Shown: positions 39,838 to 50,172, numbered from the stretch's first letter. The stretch is 64,000 nucleotides of DNA from Macrobrachium rosenbergii (GCF_040412425.1 NC_089756.1:7844726-7908725), one strand, 5' to 3'. Notes: generated by a model from the letters alone, not told the origin. Program-made: numbers and translations.

Positions 39838-40049
39838 TAGATGAAACCTATTCATATGAAACAACCCCACTGCGGCCACTGACTTGAAATTCAAGCTTCC
39901 AAAGAATATGGTGTTCATTGTGAAGAAGTAAGAGGAAGTAATGGGTGTGAAGAAGTAAGAGGAAGTAATGGGAAATACCGAAGTTATACCACTTATTAAA
40001 AAAATAAGAAAAAATTAACAAATAGATAAATAGATACAAATGTATCAAA

Positions 40050-40280
40050 ATGAAAGAAGAATAGTATAAGGGCAGTAATGCTGCATTTTCGCTTGAACTG
40101 CTGGAGCTCCAAGTGCACGACATCCTCAGTAGGGAGGCTGTTCCACAGTCCAACGGTGTGAGGAATAAACGACCTCTGGAATTGAGTAGTTCGACAGTGA
40201 GGCACATTTACTGCATATTGGTGCTGGTGTTCAGTGAATCTGGTTGCTCTCGGCAGATAAAGAGGATCATGGAACAATTA
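40050..40280 (-). pseudogene. LINE ORF2 C-terminal tail
   Basis: A minus-strand frame reads NVPHCRT, then FIPHTVGLWNSLPTED and ELQQFKRKC, ending before the 3' UTR. It matches the plus-strand fragment at 24.6 kb and the minus-strand tails at 35.4 and 48.0 kb, which ties these scattered pieces to one family. Confidence 0.85.
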
Positions 40281-40609
40281 TGAATGTAAAAGATCTCTGC
40301 TGAAATACAACTTATGAAAAGTGACAAAAAAAAAAGAGACCATCCTTCGATTTTCCAAGTCATAACTGCTACTATTAGGAAACAGAAACCTACCACCACC
40401 AATCTGTTCAAAAGAGATAAATCTCTGGCAGAAGCAGACATCCACACCGGAGAACACTGTTCCATTAAAGGAGGTACAAAAGACCTAAAACAGGTTGTAC
40501 TGATTTTATCACTGTTATTAATATATGAGGTCTTACGAACAATGCTTAACTTCCGTGTGGCACTTGGTGAAAATTTCATTAGATGTTTCTCATAAGTTAG
40601 ATGCGAGTC

Positions 40610-41836
40610 AGAATTTACAACTAGATTAGTTAGAGCTTTGGACTCATTCAGCAAAGTTCCATCCACCTAAAGGGGAGGATGGGGTGGGAAATCTGAACGA
40701 GATCTGTTAATAGCAGTGTTTTCGTTTTACTGGAGTTCAGCCTCATACCCCACCGATTGATTACACCATTCCTTGATCCGGTCCATGTCCCGATTGAGGC
40801 TGAGGACAGCTTCATTTCTCATAAATTGAGACTTCACTACACCCATAAGCGTTGCATCATCGGCATACTGAACAATCTTGTTTTCCAGGCCAACAACCAT
40901 ATCACCTGTATAGACGAAAAATAACAGTGGACCAAGAACACTGACCTGTGGAACTCTAGGCATTAATAGGTCTTGGTTCACTAAAGATCTCGCCCACAGC
41001 AACTCACTGTTGCCTACCAGTAAGGAAATCTTGAGGTAATCCTAAAACATAACCACCTACTCCAAGACTCTGAAGTTTATAAATAAGTGCCTTGTCACTT
41101 ACTAAATCGAAAGCAGCAATAAAATTTATTTGAATTACTCCGCACTCAAAACTCTTATCAAGGTTCTCTTGCAAATGGCATGTCAAGTGTAAAAGAACAT
41201 CGCAGGTACCAACTGCTTCCGGTATGCATACTGACTATCAGCTAACAATCCTTTAGATTCCATATATTTACATAGCGCTTGAAAATTAAGTTTTTCAGCA
41301 ACTTTGGAGAGCACCGGGAGAATAGAGATTGCAGATATGTCACACTTTGGAACAGGCATTGTATTACTAAGCTTGCTCTCATCCGCAAAGATACTACGTC
41401 GACATAAAAATCTATACAATCTACTAATCTTGGGAAACAACACACTAGAAACTTTTTTTGTATAAAAAACAAAGGGAAGAAACCATCAAAATCTTCTTGA
41501 CCCAAGCTATCAAGATTATCCAGAATAAATCTTAACATCCCTGGAGCAAAATGCAAATTTTCTAAGAATAGGTTCAGGATGACAAATATCAGGGAGAGGG
41601 ACATCCTCAGCTGACTGCTTAGCTTCAAAAGCTTGACGAAGCAGTTTAACCTTTTCCCTAGGGCCAGTAACCAATCTATCATCATCTGTTAGTAGCGGCT
41701 GAATGAAAGACAAGCCTGACCCAAAGATAGACAATGCCAGTTTGGTCCACCACAGATGAGGCTGAGTAATTTCTTCAAGTTTCCTCTTCAAGGAATTACT
41801 GTAATTTCTCTCGGCTGTATGGTAAGTTCTATTCAT
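40610..41836 (-). pseudogene. LINE reverse-transcriptase domain (broken)
   Basis: Minus-strand pieces in several frames carry the RT blocks in order. They are a linker with HLWWTKLALSIFG (41.75 kb), MPVPKCDISAISILPVLSKV (about 41.3 kb), a motif A region IQINFIAAFDLVSD (41.1 kb), a motif B-like SVLGPLLFFVYTGDM (40.9 kb), the catalytic YADD followed by ATL (about 40.85 kb), and MEQCSPVWMSA-type thumb sequence (40.4 kb). The first motif-A aspartate appears as asparagine, which would abolish activity. Frameshifts lie between all blocks. Confidence 0.87.
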
Positions 41837-42772
41837 AGCACGGCGAGACTCAACAAAAATGGTGTAATTTTCATTTGAACGATTTTGTCTCCATGCACTG
41901 AATTTGGTCTGTTTGCCATGGTAGGCTCGTTTGTCCTAAATTTGATGACCTTTCTAGGGGTATATCTTATTACAATAGCCATCAGCATTTCAATTAACTT
42001 CTTGGGACCAGGATCTAATATAGCAACTGAAATATTAAGCACCTGACAAGCTTCAATAATGCGATCCCAATTGGCTCTGGATTTCAGCCAGACCATTTTT
42101 CCAATGGTGAAATTAGGAATATACTGATTGACAGATATGTCCATCTCAACGGCGCAATGATCATATGTGCCTATATATCCACAGAACTTGGACTTCACAA
42201 TAGCTGGAACATCTGTGAATATAAGGTCTAATCTATTACCAGAAATGTGCGTGGGCCCCTCAATTAGCAGGACAAAATCGGAGGATTCACAGAACTCAAG
42301 AGCAGACTGGCCATGTCGATCTGTGGAATTTGAATTTAGCCACTCGCTGTGCTTTGCATTACTCTCCACAAATAGCGAATGAAGTTTTTTAATCCTGTGA
42401 CTGACCCATACTAATACTTTCCAAAAAGACAGTCATATATAGAATTGTCGATATTTGGATTGTAGTAAACAGCAAACAAGTAAACATTGTATGACTTACT
42501 GACAATTCTAAAACAAAGAATTTCTTCATGGCAACTACACTCCAAATTTTTCTGACGATAAATAGGTCGTCTGGACTTAGTGTATACAGCTATACCTTGC
42601 GCATGTGGAATGTTTCGGCGATAAATAAAATCAGGGCCATCAAACCCCGGGATCGAAAACTCAACCTTTTGACTTGTCAGTACTTACAAGAGTCTCAGAT
42701 AAAAACATCAAATCGTAGTTACGCGTGATCAAGAAAATTTGACCTTAAGCCCCGAATATTTAAGTAAAATAC
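41833..42772 (-). pseudogene. LINE endonuclease domain (broken)
   Basis: APE-type endonuclease that nicks the target for priming. On the minus strand the start reads VFYLNIRGL near 42,750, then PHAQGIAVYT and VYLFAVYYNP-like words in shifting frames. An open stretch of 178 codons (41,833-42,369) follows, with HSEWLNSNSTDRHGQSALEF, then GPTHISGNRLDLIFTDVP and TYDHCAVEMDI. These are the conserved C-terminal endonuclease blocks, including the SDH-type motif, here YDH. At least three frame changes separate the N-terminal part from this block. Confidence 0.85.
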
Positions 42773-42782
42773 TTTGCAATTT

Positions 42783-43160
42783 TTGGTTTTCTGTAAAAGA
42801 AAACTATTCTGCCGGCTTTTTCTGTCCGCCCTCAGATCTTAAAAACTACTGAGGCTAGAGGGCTGCAAATTGGTATGTTGATCATCCACCTTCCAATCAC
42901 CAAACATACCAAATTGAAGCCATCTAGCCTCAGTAGTTTTTATTCTATTTAAGGTTAAAGTTACCCATAATGGTGTGTCTGGCGACGATATAGGACAGGC
43001 CACCACCAGGCAGTGGTTAAAGTTTCATGGGCCGTGGCTCGTACAGCATTATACCAAGACCACCGAAAGATAGACCTATTTTCGGTGGCCTTGATTACAC
43101 ACTGTAGCGGCTATACAGAAAACTCGATTGCGCCGAAGTTTCTTCGGCGCATTTTTTAGT
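42783..43160 (-). mobile_element. Fold-back (multi-hairpin) repeat, copy 2
   Basis: Reverse-oriented copy of the element at 26.4 kb. Arms at 42,841-42,879 and 42,902-42,942 are complementary over about 39 bp with three mismatches and a loop of about 22 bp. A second hairpin joins CACCGAAAGATAG and TATTTTCGGTGG. A third, GCGCCGAAGTTTCTTCGGCGC, is a perfect 9-bp stem with a TTT loop. No coding sequence is present. Its left end touches the truncated LINE, so one of the two inserted at or into the other. Confidence 0.75.
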
Positions 43161-43518
43161 TGTTCTTACTGTAATGAGTAACAGGCCCAGGGTTCAGCTC
43201 AATATCTCCCGAAAGAATTAGAATTAACAACATAAAATCAGTATCAAAACTAATGAATAGACTCAACAAAAATAACATTGTGAAAATCAACAGAATAATA
43301 AACAATACTATCAACAACAACAGTATTTACATTACTTACAAAAATTCTGTTGAGAGTCTAAATAAACGTCACCATACGTCATTGAAAAAAACGCCGAGAA
43401 GCAACAGGTCGACAAGGTGGGGCCGGCACACCTGGTAAGACAAAAAAAAAAAAACAAAAAATCCTCCAGGTTTGCCACAACAACTGGGGGAGGACAGTCA
43501 GGATGGATTTAGAAATAA
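43161..43518. other. Gene-free spacer
   Basis: A-rich sequence with no recognisable gene. A 61-codon frame here is low complexity (Asn/Lys/Ile). Confidence 0.55.
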
Positions 43519-43519
43519 A

Positions 43520-43595
<76 letters not shown>
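43519..43595. repeat. (CA)n-(TA)n-(TG)n microsatellite
   Basis: CA, TA and TG tracts in a row. CA and TG are complementary, so the locus is a potential hairpin. Confidence 0.96.
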
Positions 43596-43596
<1 letters not shown>

Positions 43597-43834
43597 TATA
43601 CATATGTACATGCATATAAAACGAGAGAAAATACTTCAAACAATTAAAATTAAGGAGAACAAAATGTGAGGAACCTTTGAGTGCTCAGTTCAATTCGCCT
43701 CCTCCTGAACATGGTGTCAAATTGTTACTCCTACGAGTTCAGTTTTCACAATTCGGGATGGAAGGGAAGAGTTTCATCGCCAACATTTAGTTTGGAACAA
43801 AAAAAAAAAAAAAAGTGAAAATGGTGGATGCTGT

Positions 43835-43996
43835 AGGGAAGGGGAAGGTGGGGTGGGGGAAGAAGGTGTGGGGAATGAAGGTATAGGGGTGGGGGAAAAG
43901 GTAGGGGTGGGGTGGGGAAAGGCGTGGGGTGGGAGTGAAGAAGGTGTGAGGGTGGGATGGGGGTGAAGGTGTGAGGTAGGGTGGGGGTGGGGGGCA
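43835..43996. repeat. G-rich degenerate minisatellite
   Basis: Plus strand full of GGGTGGGG, GGGGAAGG and GAAGGTGTG words. Many runs of three or more G with short loops make intramolecular G-quadruplex formation plausible. Pro/His/Ser-rich minus-strand frames are artefacts. Confidence 0.8.
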
Positions 43997-45276
43997 GGGG
44001 AATGAATCGTCATTTGAGGGGAAAATAGAATGATGGCAGAGTAAGGGAACATAAGGTGAAAAGGTAATTGCCATAGCTTCTCGAACCCCACAAAACACAT
44101 AGTAGTGAACATATGTCTATTTTTGTTTTGTAAACTCTTGGACACTATAAATGCACTCATTTTCATGTACGAACTATAAAAATTTACTAAACTGTTACTA
44201 ATCTCAAGCTATTCTTGCAGCAGAACTATTTGCAAGCGATGGCATAACTACACATAAATGAAGATCCTATTATTTCGACTCAATATCTACGTATACCTTA
44301 CGTCTTTGAATCGCTGGTGTCGTGTCTCCTACAAGTTGGTGATTTTGTTGACTACATGTCAGAAGCATTCACAATGCTTGACACAAAATGTTTATATCAT
44401 GAATTTTCTTCCCTATGGAAACATAACTCCTTTTAATTTTAGGATTTTTAAGTGTGTACTTTCTTTGCCAATATTTCGATATTTCGACTAAATACTAAGT
44501 TAAAATTGACTGCGTTATTTAGAGACACAAAAGGGCAATTATCCCATTTTACTTCATCCTACTGCTAAATACAATGAAATAAAACATTATCTCTCATAGA
44601 TCATTGAAAAAAATGCAATGGAATTCATTTTGATAACACGTTTCTGTAATGAATAAACCATTTAACTCAAATAGAGGATTCAAAGTATAAACATCCACTA
44701 AAATTGTTATGTCATTTGATGTCACTTACGGACGACAGAAACTCATCACACGTTTCATAAACACAGTATGTTAAACACGGGAAAGAGGATTGCACAGTCT
44801 CAAGTTGCATTTTGGCATTATTATTGCAGGAACAAATGGATATGTCCTGCACTTTCCACACACCAACGGAAGTACTAATTATATCAAGTTGTTTAGGTAA
44901 TGTCTGAACTCATTACGAATTACCTTTTCATCATTCAGTTAGAAGTCAATGATAGTTTAAGGTCTAATGTTTGTATTGGTTAAAAAGGACTGATTCACCA
45001 TGGCTGATTTTCTCACATATTAAAAGACTCATACATTTCCATTTCTGTTTTTTCTGTTTCTGCTGGAAAGTCGATTTTATCCAATGATTTCTAGGTCAGG
45101 CATCGACCAGATTTGCCATTTTACTGCAGCTTTTTCAAAAACACTAGTATTTCAAAGGCAAATAAAGTGGAATTTCAGGGGAGTAAAAAATAAGTGTCGT
45201 GGAAGTCCGACTTTCTTTCGGATGGCTTCCAAGCACTATCAGCGATTTTGATACTGTATAACAGCCTGCTTTGTTT

Positions 45277-45279
<3 letters not shown>
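43997..45279. other. Gene-free AT-rich region
   Basis: About 1.3 kb with no tandem repeat or recognisable element. Frames of up to 77 codons show no family features. Confidence 0.6.

Positions 45280-45342
<63 letters not shown>
45280..45342. repeat. (AAT)n microsatellite at LINE 3' side
   Basis: About 20 AAT units, then poly(T) and poly(G) runs to 45,366. Read on the minus strand, this is the tail of the R2-like LINE. Confidence 0.95.
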
Positions 45343-45343
<1 letters not shown>

Positions 45344-45399
45344 TTTTTTTTTTTTTGGGGGGGGGTGTTCTTTCACAGACATCCTATTGGACTGGGTGG

Positions 45400-45842
45400 T
45401 TTTTATAGAGTGGAGTTCCGGGTTGCATCTGCCTCCTTAGGAGTCCATCACTTTTCTCACTATGTGCGCTGTTTCTAGTAGCACACTTTTCTGCATGAAT
45501 CCTGGAGCTACTTCGGCTTCTAGTTTTTCCAGGTTCCTTTTCAGGGATCTTGGGATCGTGTCTAGCGTTCCTATTGTTATGGGTACAATTTCCACTGGCA
45601 TATATCCCATATCCTTCTTATTTCTATTTCCAGGTCTTGATACTTATAAATTTTTCTCGTTCTTCCTCATCTACTTTGGTATCCCATGGTATTACCACAT
45701 CAATGAGTGATACTTTCTCCCTGATTTTGTCAATCAGCGTCAATTCTGGTCTATTGTCACGTATCACCCTATCTGTTCTCATACCATAGTCCCAAATGAT
45801 CTTTACCTGATCGGTTTCTATCTCCCTCAGGTTGATGTTCAT
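45400..45842 (-). pseudogene. R2-like LINE nuclease domain and C-terminus
   Basis: The reading starts near IIWDYGMRTDRVIRDNRPE and continues LTLIDKIREKVSLIDVVIP. The acidic residue of RPE and the aspartate in LID are 14 residues apart, fitting the PD-x(12-14)-D spacing of the restriction-like endonucleases of R2-type LINEs. Further on, after frame changes, the minus strand reads NLEKLEAEVAPGF and HIVRKVM near 45,430-45,560, the usual end of this protein type. PE instead of PD and the broken frames argue against activity. Confidence 0.68.
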
Positions 45843-45860
45843 ACCACTTATTACTACAAG

Positions 45861-46133
45861 TTAGCTGGTGTTTCTTCCACAAGCTCCAGTGGAGGGCTTT
45901 GCTACTGAATCAGGCCTCTTTTTGTACTGGTTATGTGCAAGCGCCGGACATTCGCTTGCTATGTGGTTTATGGTCTCGTCTTTCATATTGCACTTCCTGC
46001 ATATGGGTGAGATGTTATTTCCATCTATTGTTCTTTGGACATATCTTGTTCTTAGGGCCTGATCTTGTGCCGCTGTTAGTATTCCTTCTGTTTCCTTCGA
46101 GTTCTCCCCTCTGTAGCCATTGCCATGTTTCAT
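45861..46133 (-). pseudogene. R2-like LINE zinc knuckle segment
   Basis: The frame continues the connector (ETEGILTAAQDQALRTRYVQ) into ICRKCNMKDETINHIASEC, a C-x2-C-x8-H-x4-C knuckle. In R2-type LINEs such a knuckle sits between RT and the nuclease and is thought to bind nucleic acid. A frameshift after HNQYKKR ends the meaningful reading. Confidence 0.78.
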
Positions 46134-46494
46134 TGCCAGCCAGTTCTTTAGTCTGTCTCATGTACTGCCCATGCATTGGTTTGCTGTGCCATTCCTCTGT
46201 TCTGTTTTTTATTCTCCGCCTGTCTCTGTATATTTCTGGGTCTTTGTCTACTTTTATCAGCCCTTCTTCCCATGCACTCCTTAGCCACTCGTCTTCACTG
46301 GTTTTCAGATATTGCCCCAGTGCTCTGCTCTCAATGTTGACACAGTCCCCTATGCTTAGTAGACCTCTCCCCCCTTCCTTTTGTGTTATGTATAGTCTGT
46401 CTGTATTTGCTCTTGGGTGTATTGCTTTGTGTACTGTCATGTGTTTCCTAGTTTTCTGGTCTATGTTGCAGAGTTCAGCCTTTGTCCACTCCAC
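46015..46494 (-). pseudogene. R2-like LINE connector region
   Basis: A 159-codon open stretch. Words such as IDQKTRKHMTVHKAIHP, then DRLYITQKEGGRGLLSI and HGQYMRQTKEL match the region between thumb and zinc knuckle in this LINE type, as I remember it. The last part of the frame after about 46,100 is out of phase, and the correct continuation is in the next frame. Confidence 0.75.
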
Positions 46495-46575
46495 TACTCC
46501 TATGCTGTATCTGATTACTGGTGCTGTCCATGTTTATGGCTTTCGTCATGTTTCCGGCATTGAGTTTTGACTTGA

Positions 46576-46874
46576 TTATCGCCTAAAGTCTCTGCATGCA
46601 TATATTTCTTTTGTGATCATGTCCTTTATCTCTTGGTGTTTTATATCCTCTCCTTCTATTATTCCCAGGTAATTGTATCCTGTCTCATCTATGTGTTTGA
46701 TACTATTCCCGTCTGGTAGCTTTATCCCTTCAGTCCTTGTCACTTTGCCTTTTTGTATGTTGACCATGGCACAATTTTCTATTCCAAATCCATCCTGATG
46801 TCTCCAGATACAATCCTTACAGTTTGGATTAGGGTATATATTTCCTTGATGCTCTTACCATACAGCTTGATGTC
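46576..46874 (-). pseudogene. R2-like LINE RT, from the second catalytic Asp
   Basis: Directly beyond the SINE the minus strand reads DIKLYGKSIKEIY, then LIQTVRIVSGDIRMD. After a one-base shift it reads FGIENCAMVNIQKGKVTRTE, then DGNSIKHIDE and YNYLGIIEGEDIKHQE. DIKLYG is the normal continuation of FMD, so the two halves of the motif were adjacent before the SINE arrived. YLGI is the usual block after the palm. Confidence 0.82.
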
Positions 46875-47155
46875 AGCCCTTCGTTGGCTGAGTCGGTTGA
46901 GTTTCAGACTGTCACTCAATGGGCCGGAGTTCAATTCCCCGGGCCGGCTGATGAAGAGTTAGAGGAATTTATTTCTGGTGATAGAAATTCATTTCTCGCT
47001 ATAATGTGGTTCGGATTCCACAATAAGCTGTAGGTCCCGTTGCTAAGTAACCAATTGGTTCTTAGCCACGTAAAATAAGTCTAATCCTTTGGGCCAGCCC
47101 TAGGAGAGCTGTTAATCAGCTCAGTGGTCTGGTAAAACTAAGATATACTTAAAAT
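46875..47155 (+). mobile_element. tRNA-derived SINE, head type 1, inside LINE
   Basis: Head with box A (TTGGCTGAGTCGG) and box B (GAGTTCAATTCCCC), body with CTCGCTATAATGTGGTTCGG and AACCAATTGGTTCTTAGCC, GAGAGCTGTTAATCAGC, end TATACTTA plus AAATTTTC. It is almost the same as the minus-strand copy at 30.2-30.5 kb. It lies between the codons for the two aspartates of the reverse-transcriptase FMDD motif of the surrounding LINE. No long target duplication is visible. Confidence 0.92.
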
Positions 47156-47575
47156 TTTCGTCCATGAATATCAGATGGTTAATTCTGTTGCCTCCTTTCT
47201 TCAGCTGGTACCCAGCATCCATCTTCTGCAGTACTTTTTTCGTGGGAATCATGGCTACTACGAAGAGTAGTGGGGACAGTGAGTCACCCTGAAAGATCCC
47301 TCTCCTGATGTTAACCTCTGCTAGTCTTATCCCAGAGCTTGTAAGTACTGTATTACAGTTGCGCATTGTAATTTTTTAGGAAGCTGATGGCGTTTTCCTC
47401 TGCCCCATATATTTTCAGACATTCTACTAGCCACGTGTGCATATCATGTCAAAGGCTTCCTTGTAGTCAATCCATGCCATGCTTAGGTTGGTTTTCCTTC
47501 TCTTACTATTCTTCATTACCACTTTGTCTATGAGGAAATTGTGGTAAAGATCCTTTCCCAAGGAATCGACGCCGA
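47156..47575 (-). pseudogene. R2-like LINE RT, motifs A and B, up to FMD
   Basis: Minus-strand reading gives SMAWIDYKEAFDM (motif A, about 47,440-47,480), then after a frame change EVNIRRGIFQGDSLSPLLFV (motif B, 47,250-47,310), AMIPTKKVL and NRINHLIFMD. The frame stops making sense right after FMD, because the SINE begins there. The second catalytic aspartate lies on the far side of the SINE. Confidence 0.8.
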
Positions 47576-47576
47576 G

Positions 47577-47641
47577 GTGAGAGACTGACCAACCCCAATG
47601 TTGCTTAACCAGTCCAGCGATGAGCTACACCGCGGCGCTCA
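47577..47641 (-). other. Possible fragment of another tRNA-like repeat
   Basis: Read on the minus strand, this G+C-richer piece contains GTGTAGCTCATCGCTGG (box A-like) and GGCGTCGATTCC (box B-like) between the LINE (ATT)n tail and the R2-like LINE. It may be the head of a third SINE type cut by neighbours. Evidence is only these two words. Confidence 0.3.
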
Positions 47642-47699
<58 letters not shown>

Positions 47700-48075
47700 A
47701 AGATGAACCCTGTTCATATGGAACAAGCCCACAGGGACCACTGACTGGAAATTCACGCTTCCAAAGAATATGGTGTTCATAAGAAAGAAGTAACAGAAGG
47801 TAAAGGGAAATACAAAAAGAGGAGATCACCTATTTAAAAATAAAAAAATAAATTCACAAATAAATTAATAAGTAAGAAAAAATGTAAGTAAATTATTAAA
47901 ACACAAGGAGAATTGCATCAGGGTAGTAATGCATTGCATCTTCGCTTGAACTTCTGAATTTGCAATTGCACGACATCCTCAGGGAGTCTGTTCCACAGTC
48001 CAGCGATGTGAGGAATAAACGGCCTCTGGAACTGAGAAGTTCGACAGCGAGGCACATTTACTACATATTGTTAAA
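47642..48075 (-). mobile_element. 5'-truncated LINE 3' end with (ATT)n tail
   Basis: The (ATT)n tract at 47,642-47,696 is followed by AGATGAACCCTGTTCATATG, AATATGGTGTTCATAAG and, further right, coding sequence for the PRCRT...IPHIAGLWNRLPED-type C-terminus on the minus strand. Same family as the 39.8-42.8 kb LINE. Confidence 0.86.
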
Positions 48076-48804
48076 GGCTGAAGATGACACTACGCTCCTC
48101 TGAGCGAAATGGATATGTCTATATTCAGTCATTTTCCTAAATTAAGATAATTTAAGGAAGGTTTCAATCATTTTGCAACACGTAACCTACACATCAGAAG
48201 CAGCTGAAAAAAGAATGTCCTGGGAAACATTATCTTTTTTTTTTTGTAAACATATGACTTCAAGTAATATAATCACTACTCAAGTGATCTCATTAGTTCA
48301 TTTTAATATGAATTAACAATATAACTAAATTATATAAATTACAGACTACTCTTGCGACTCATTTCAGGGCTAAGTAAAATTCAAAGACTTAGACATAAAA
48401 TATAATTAAATGCGTCCATCGAAGGTCAGCCCATCTATCATAACACTACTTTACATTAAATACAAAATACAAAACCAAATACTTGTACAAAACCCCTCAC
48501 TATAAGTAAACAAACGGAAACTCTTGAGGAGGGAATGACAACAATTCCTTGTAATCAACATTCAAAACTGTAACAGATATCAAAACCAAAATCTAAACGA
48601 GAGAACTCTCCTAAAAGAATGGCAAGCAAATTTATAAAACATTCCTAGACTTCAGCCAGTCCTGAAATATGGGTTGGTACGCGACCTCACGTATGAAGTC
48701 TTCATGAACCACCGGATTCACACAACTATCTTCGGTTTATCGGACTATTCTCTGTGTACCGAAGAAGCAGCATCCAATCTGGATATTCATAGCTCGGACA
48801 CATA
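48076..48804. other. Gene-free region
   Basis: AT-rich, no recognisable gene or repeat. Confidence 0.6.
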
Positions 48805-49145
48805 GTGTTACCTTTGATCAGTATTCCAGCATCAACTAACTAGAGATTTATTTTTATAAAGACGTGAGAAACTGTATAAAGCTTGTTGTTTTTGTTTTTT
48901 ACTATAAATCAAAAGGAAAGTGTTACATTGGATCAGTATTCAAGCATCAACTAACTAGAGATTTATTTTTATAAAGACGTGGGAAACTGTATAAAGCTTG
49001 TTGTTTTTGTTTTTCTCTATAAATCAAAATGAAAGTGTTACATTTGATCAGTATTCAAGCATCAACTAACTAGATATTTATTTTCATAAAGACGTGGGAA
49101 ACACTGTAACAAGAATGTTTGTCTGTGTTTGGATATAAATGTCAA
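48805..49145. repeat. Tandem repeat, three 115-bp units
   Basis: GTGTTAC...GATCAGTATTC starts at 48,805, 48,920 and 49,035, an exact 115-bp spacing. Units 1 and 2 match closely, and unit 3 diverges in its second half. No frame runs through all three. Confidence 0.93.
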
Positions 49146-49463
49146 AATGCATATGGGCAAAAGGAATTTTAGTGTTCATCTGTAACGGCAAAGCATTCTG
49201 TTATCTCCCTGGTTCTCGAGGCGTCAAATGAAATTTAATTTTACAGGAGTGTTGAAAACACATTGTGAGTGACTGCAATTCTGCAACTGATTTCATCGCC
49301 GCCCCCGCCCCCCCCCCAAAAAAAAAAAAAAAATCTATACAGTTATTATAGTTACTGGTTCTGATGAGTCTTCATCTTTTACACGACACCCAGTCACATT
49401 TTTATAAGCCTACACGGTCAACTGACCAGACTTTTCATTTTGAAGAAAAGTCTGAAAAATGCC
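49146..49463. other. Gene-free spacer
   Basis: Contains a C run followed by an A run (about 49,300-49,334). No gene is seen. Confidence 0.6.
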
Positions 49464-49577
49464 TCCCTTGCCTCCTCTTGCTTCTTCCTAATGAACACCA
49501 TATTCTTTGGAAGCTTGAATTTCAAGTCACTGGCCCCTTTTGTGGGCTTGTTTCATCTTCTGAATAATAATAACAAC

Positions 49578-49656
<79 letters not shown>
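49464..49656 (+). mobile_element. LINE 3' UTR fragment with (AAT)n tail
   Basis: AATGAACACCATATTCTTTG, GAAGCTTGAATTTCAAGTCA and GTGGGCTTGTTTCATCTTC lead into an (AAT)n tract (49,564-49,656). Same 3' end as at 30.9 kb and, reversed, at 35.1, 39.8 and 47.7 kb. Confidence 0.87.
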
Positions 49657-50172
49657 GCAGCACGAGTCACTAAAATGCTCGAATCTACTTCTCAATTGAG
49701 AAGGGGAATCGAGCAGGTTCTCGAAAGCTCACGTTTGTATATATATTTCTAAATTATACATTTACATCTACAGAACTGTGGATTTCTTCATCAATAATAA
49801 TAACAACATTGAGAAAGACTGCAAATGATTTCCGCCAAAAAACAAATTCCAAAATTCTTGAAAGCCAAATAAAATGGATCGCGTTAATGTTTATCTATTT
49901 CCACAAAGAACCCTGGCCAGCTTATTCGTGACATCTGATTAGAGCTTTTTAGAGCTGAGATTATAACTGACTGCCATGGCTTTTAGCGGAGATGTTGAGA
50001 GCCAAAAATTCCTAAAAGCTACTGAATGTGAAGCATCACAGGCCCCGAGGGACAGTTAAAACTGTTTTAGTCTCCTTAAAAGAAAGGGCACTCTACGCCG
50101 ATGACACTCCCGAGGCTTAAGTCATATAAACTCGAGAGGTTTGCGGAGGAAGGCGTCGTCGAGATTAAGCTT
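49657..50172. other. Gene-free spacer
   Basis: No recognisable feature. Confidence 0.6.

Larger units (their letters stand above)
39775..42775 (-). mobile_element. Broken EN-RT LINE (Jockey/I-group-like)
   Basis: A non-LTR retrotransposon copy read on the minus strand. From its 5' side it has an APE-type endonuclease, reverse transcriptase, a C-terminal PRCRT/LWNSLP tail, a 3' UTR and an (AAT)n tail on the plus-strand left. About 3.0 kb remain, and the 5' end is cut near the start of the endonuclease, where it abuts a fold-back element. Many frameshifts and stops make it dead. The coding match recalls Jockey-like ORF2 proteins annotated in decapods. The trinucleotide tail is more like the I group than Jockey poly(A), so I leave the clade open. 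Confidence 0.88.
45280..47620 (-). mobile_element. Second LINE: RT, zinc knuckle, PD-(D/E)XK-like nuclease
   Basis: A minus-strand non-LTR element relic distinct from the APE-type LINE. Reading with the element, it shows RT motif A, motif B, FMD (then a SINE insertion), the rest of RT, a connector, a CCHC knuckle, a PD-(D/E)XK-like nuclease, a C-terminal tail and finally an (ATT)n tract on its 3' side (45,280-45,342 on the plus strand). A nuclease C-terminal to RT is the arrangement of R2/R4/NeSL-type LINEs. I recognise the protein as a kind common in invertebrate genomes. Frameshifts make it dead. The 5' part is missing. Confidence 0.75.

Noticed and set aside
45899..46570. 223-codon plus-strand hydrophobic frame
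   Set aside because: It is the antisense shadow of the R2-like LINE coding region, which has clear RT-type blocks on the minus strand.
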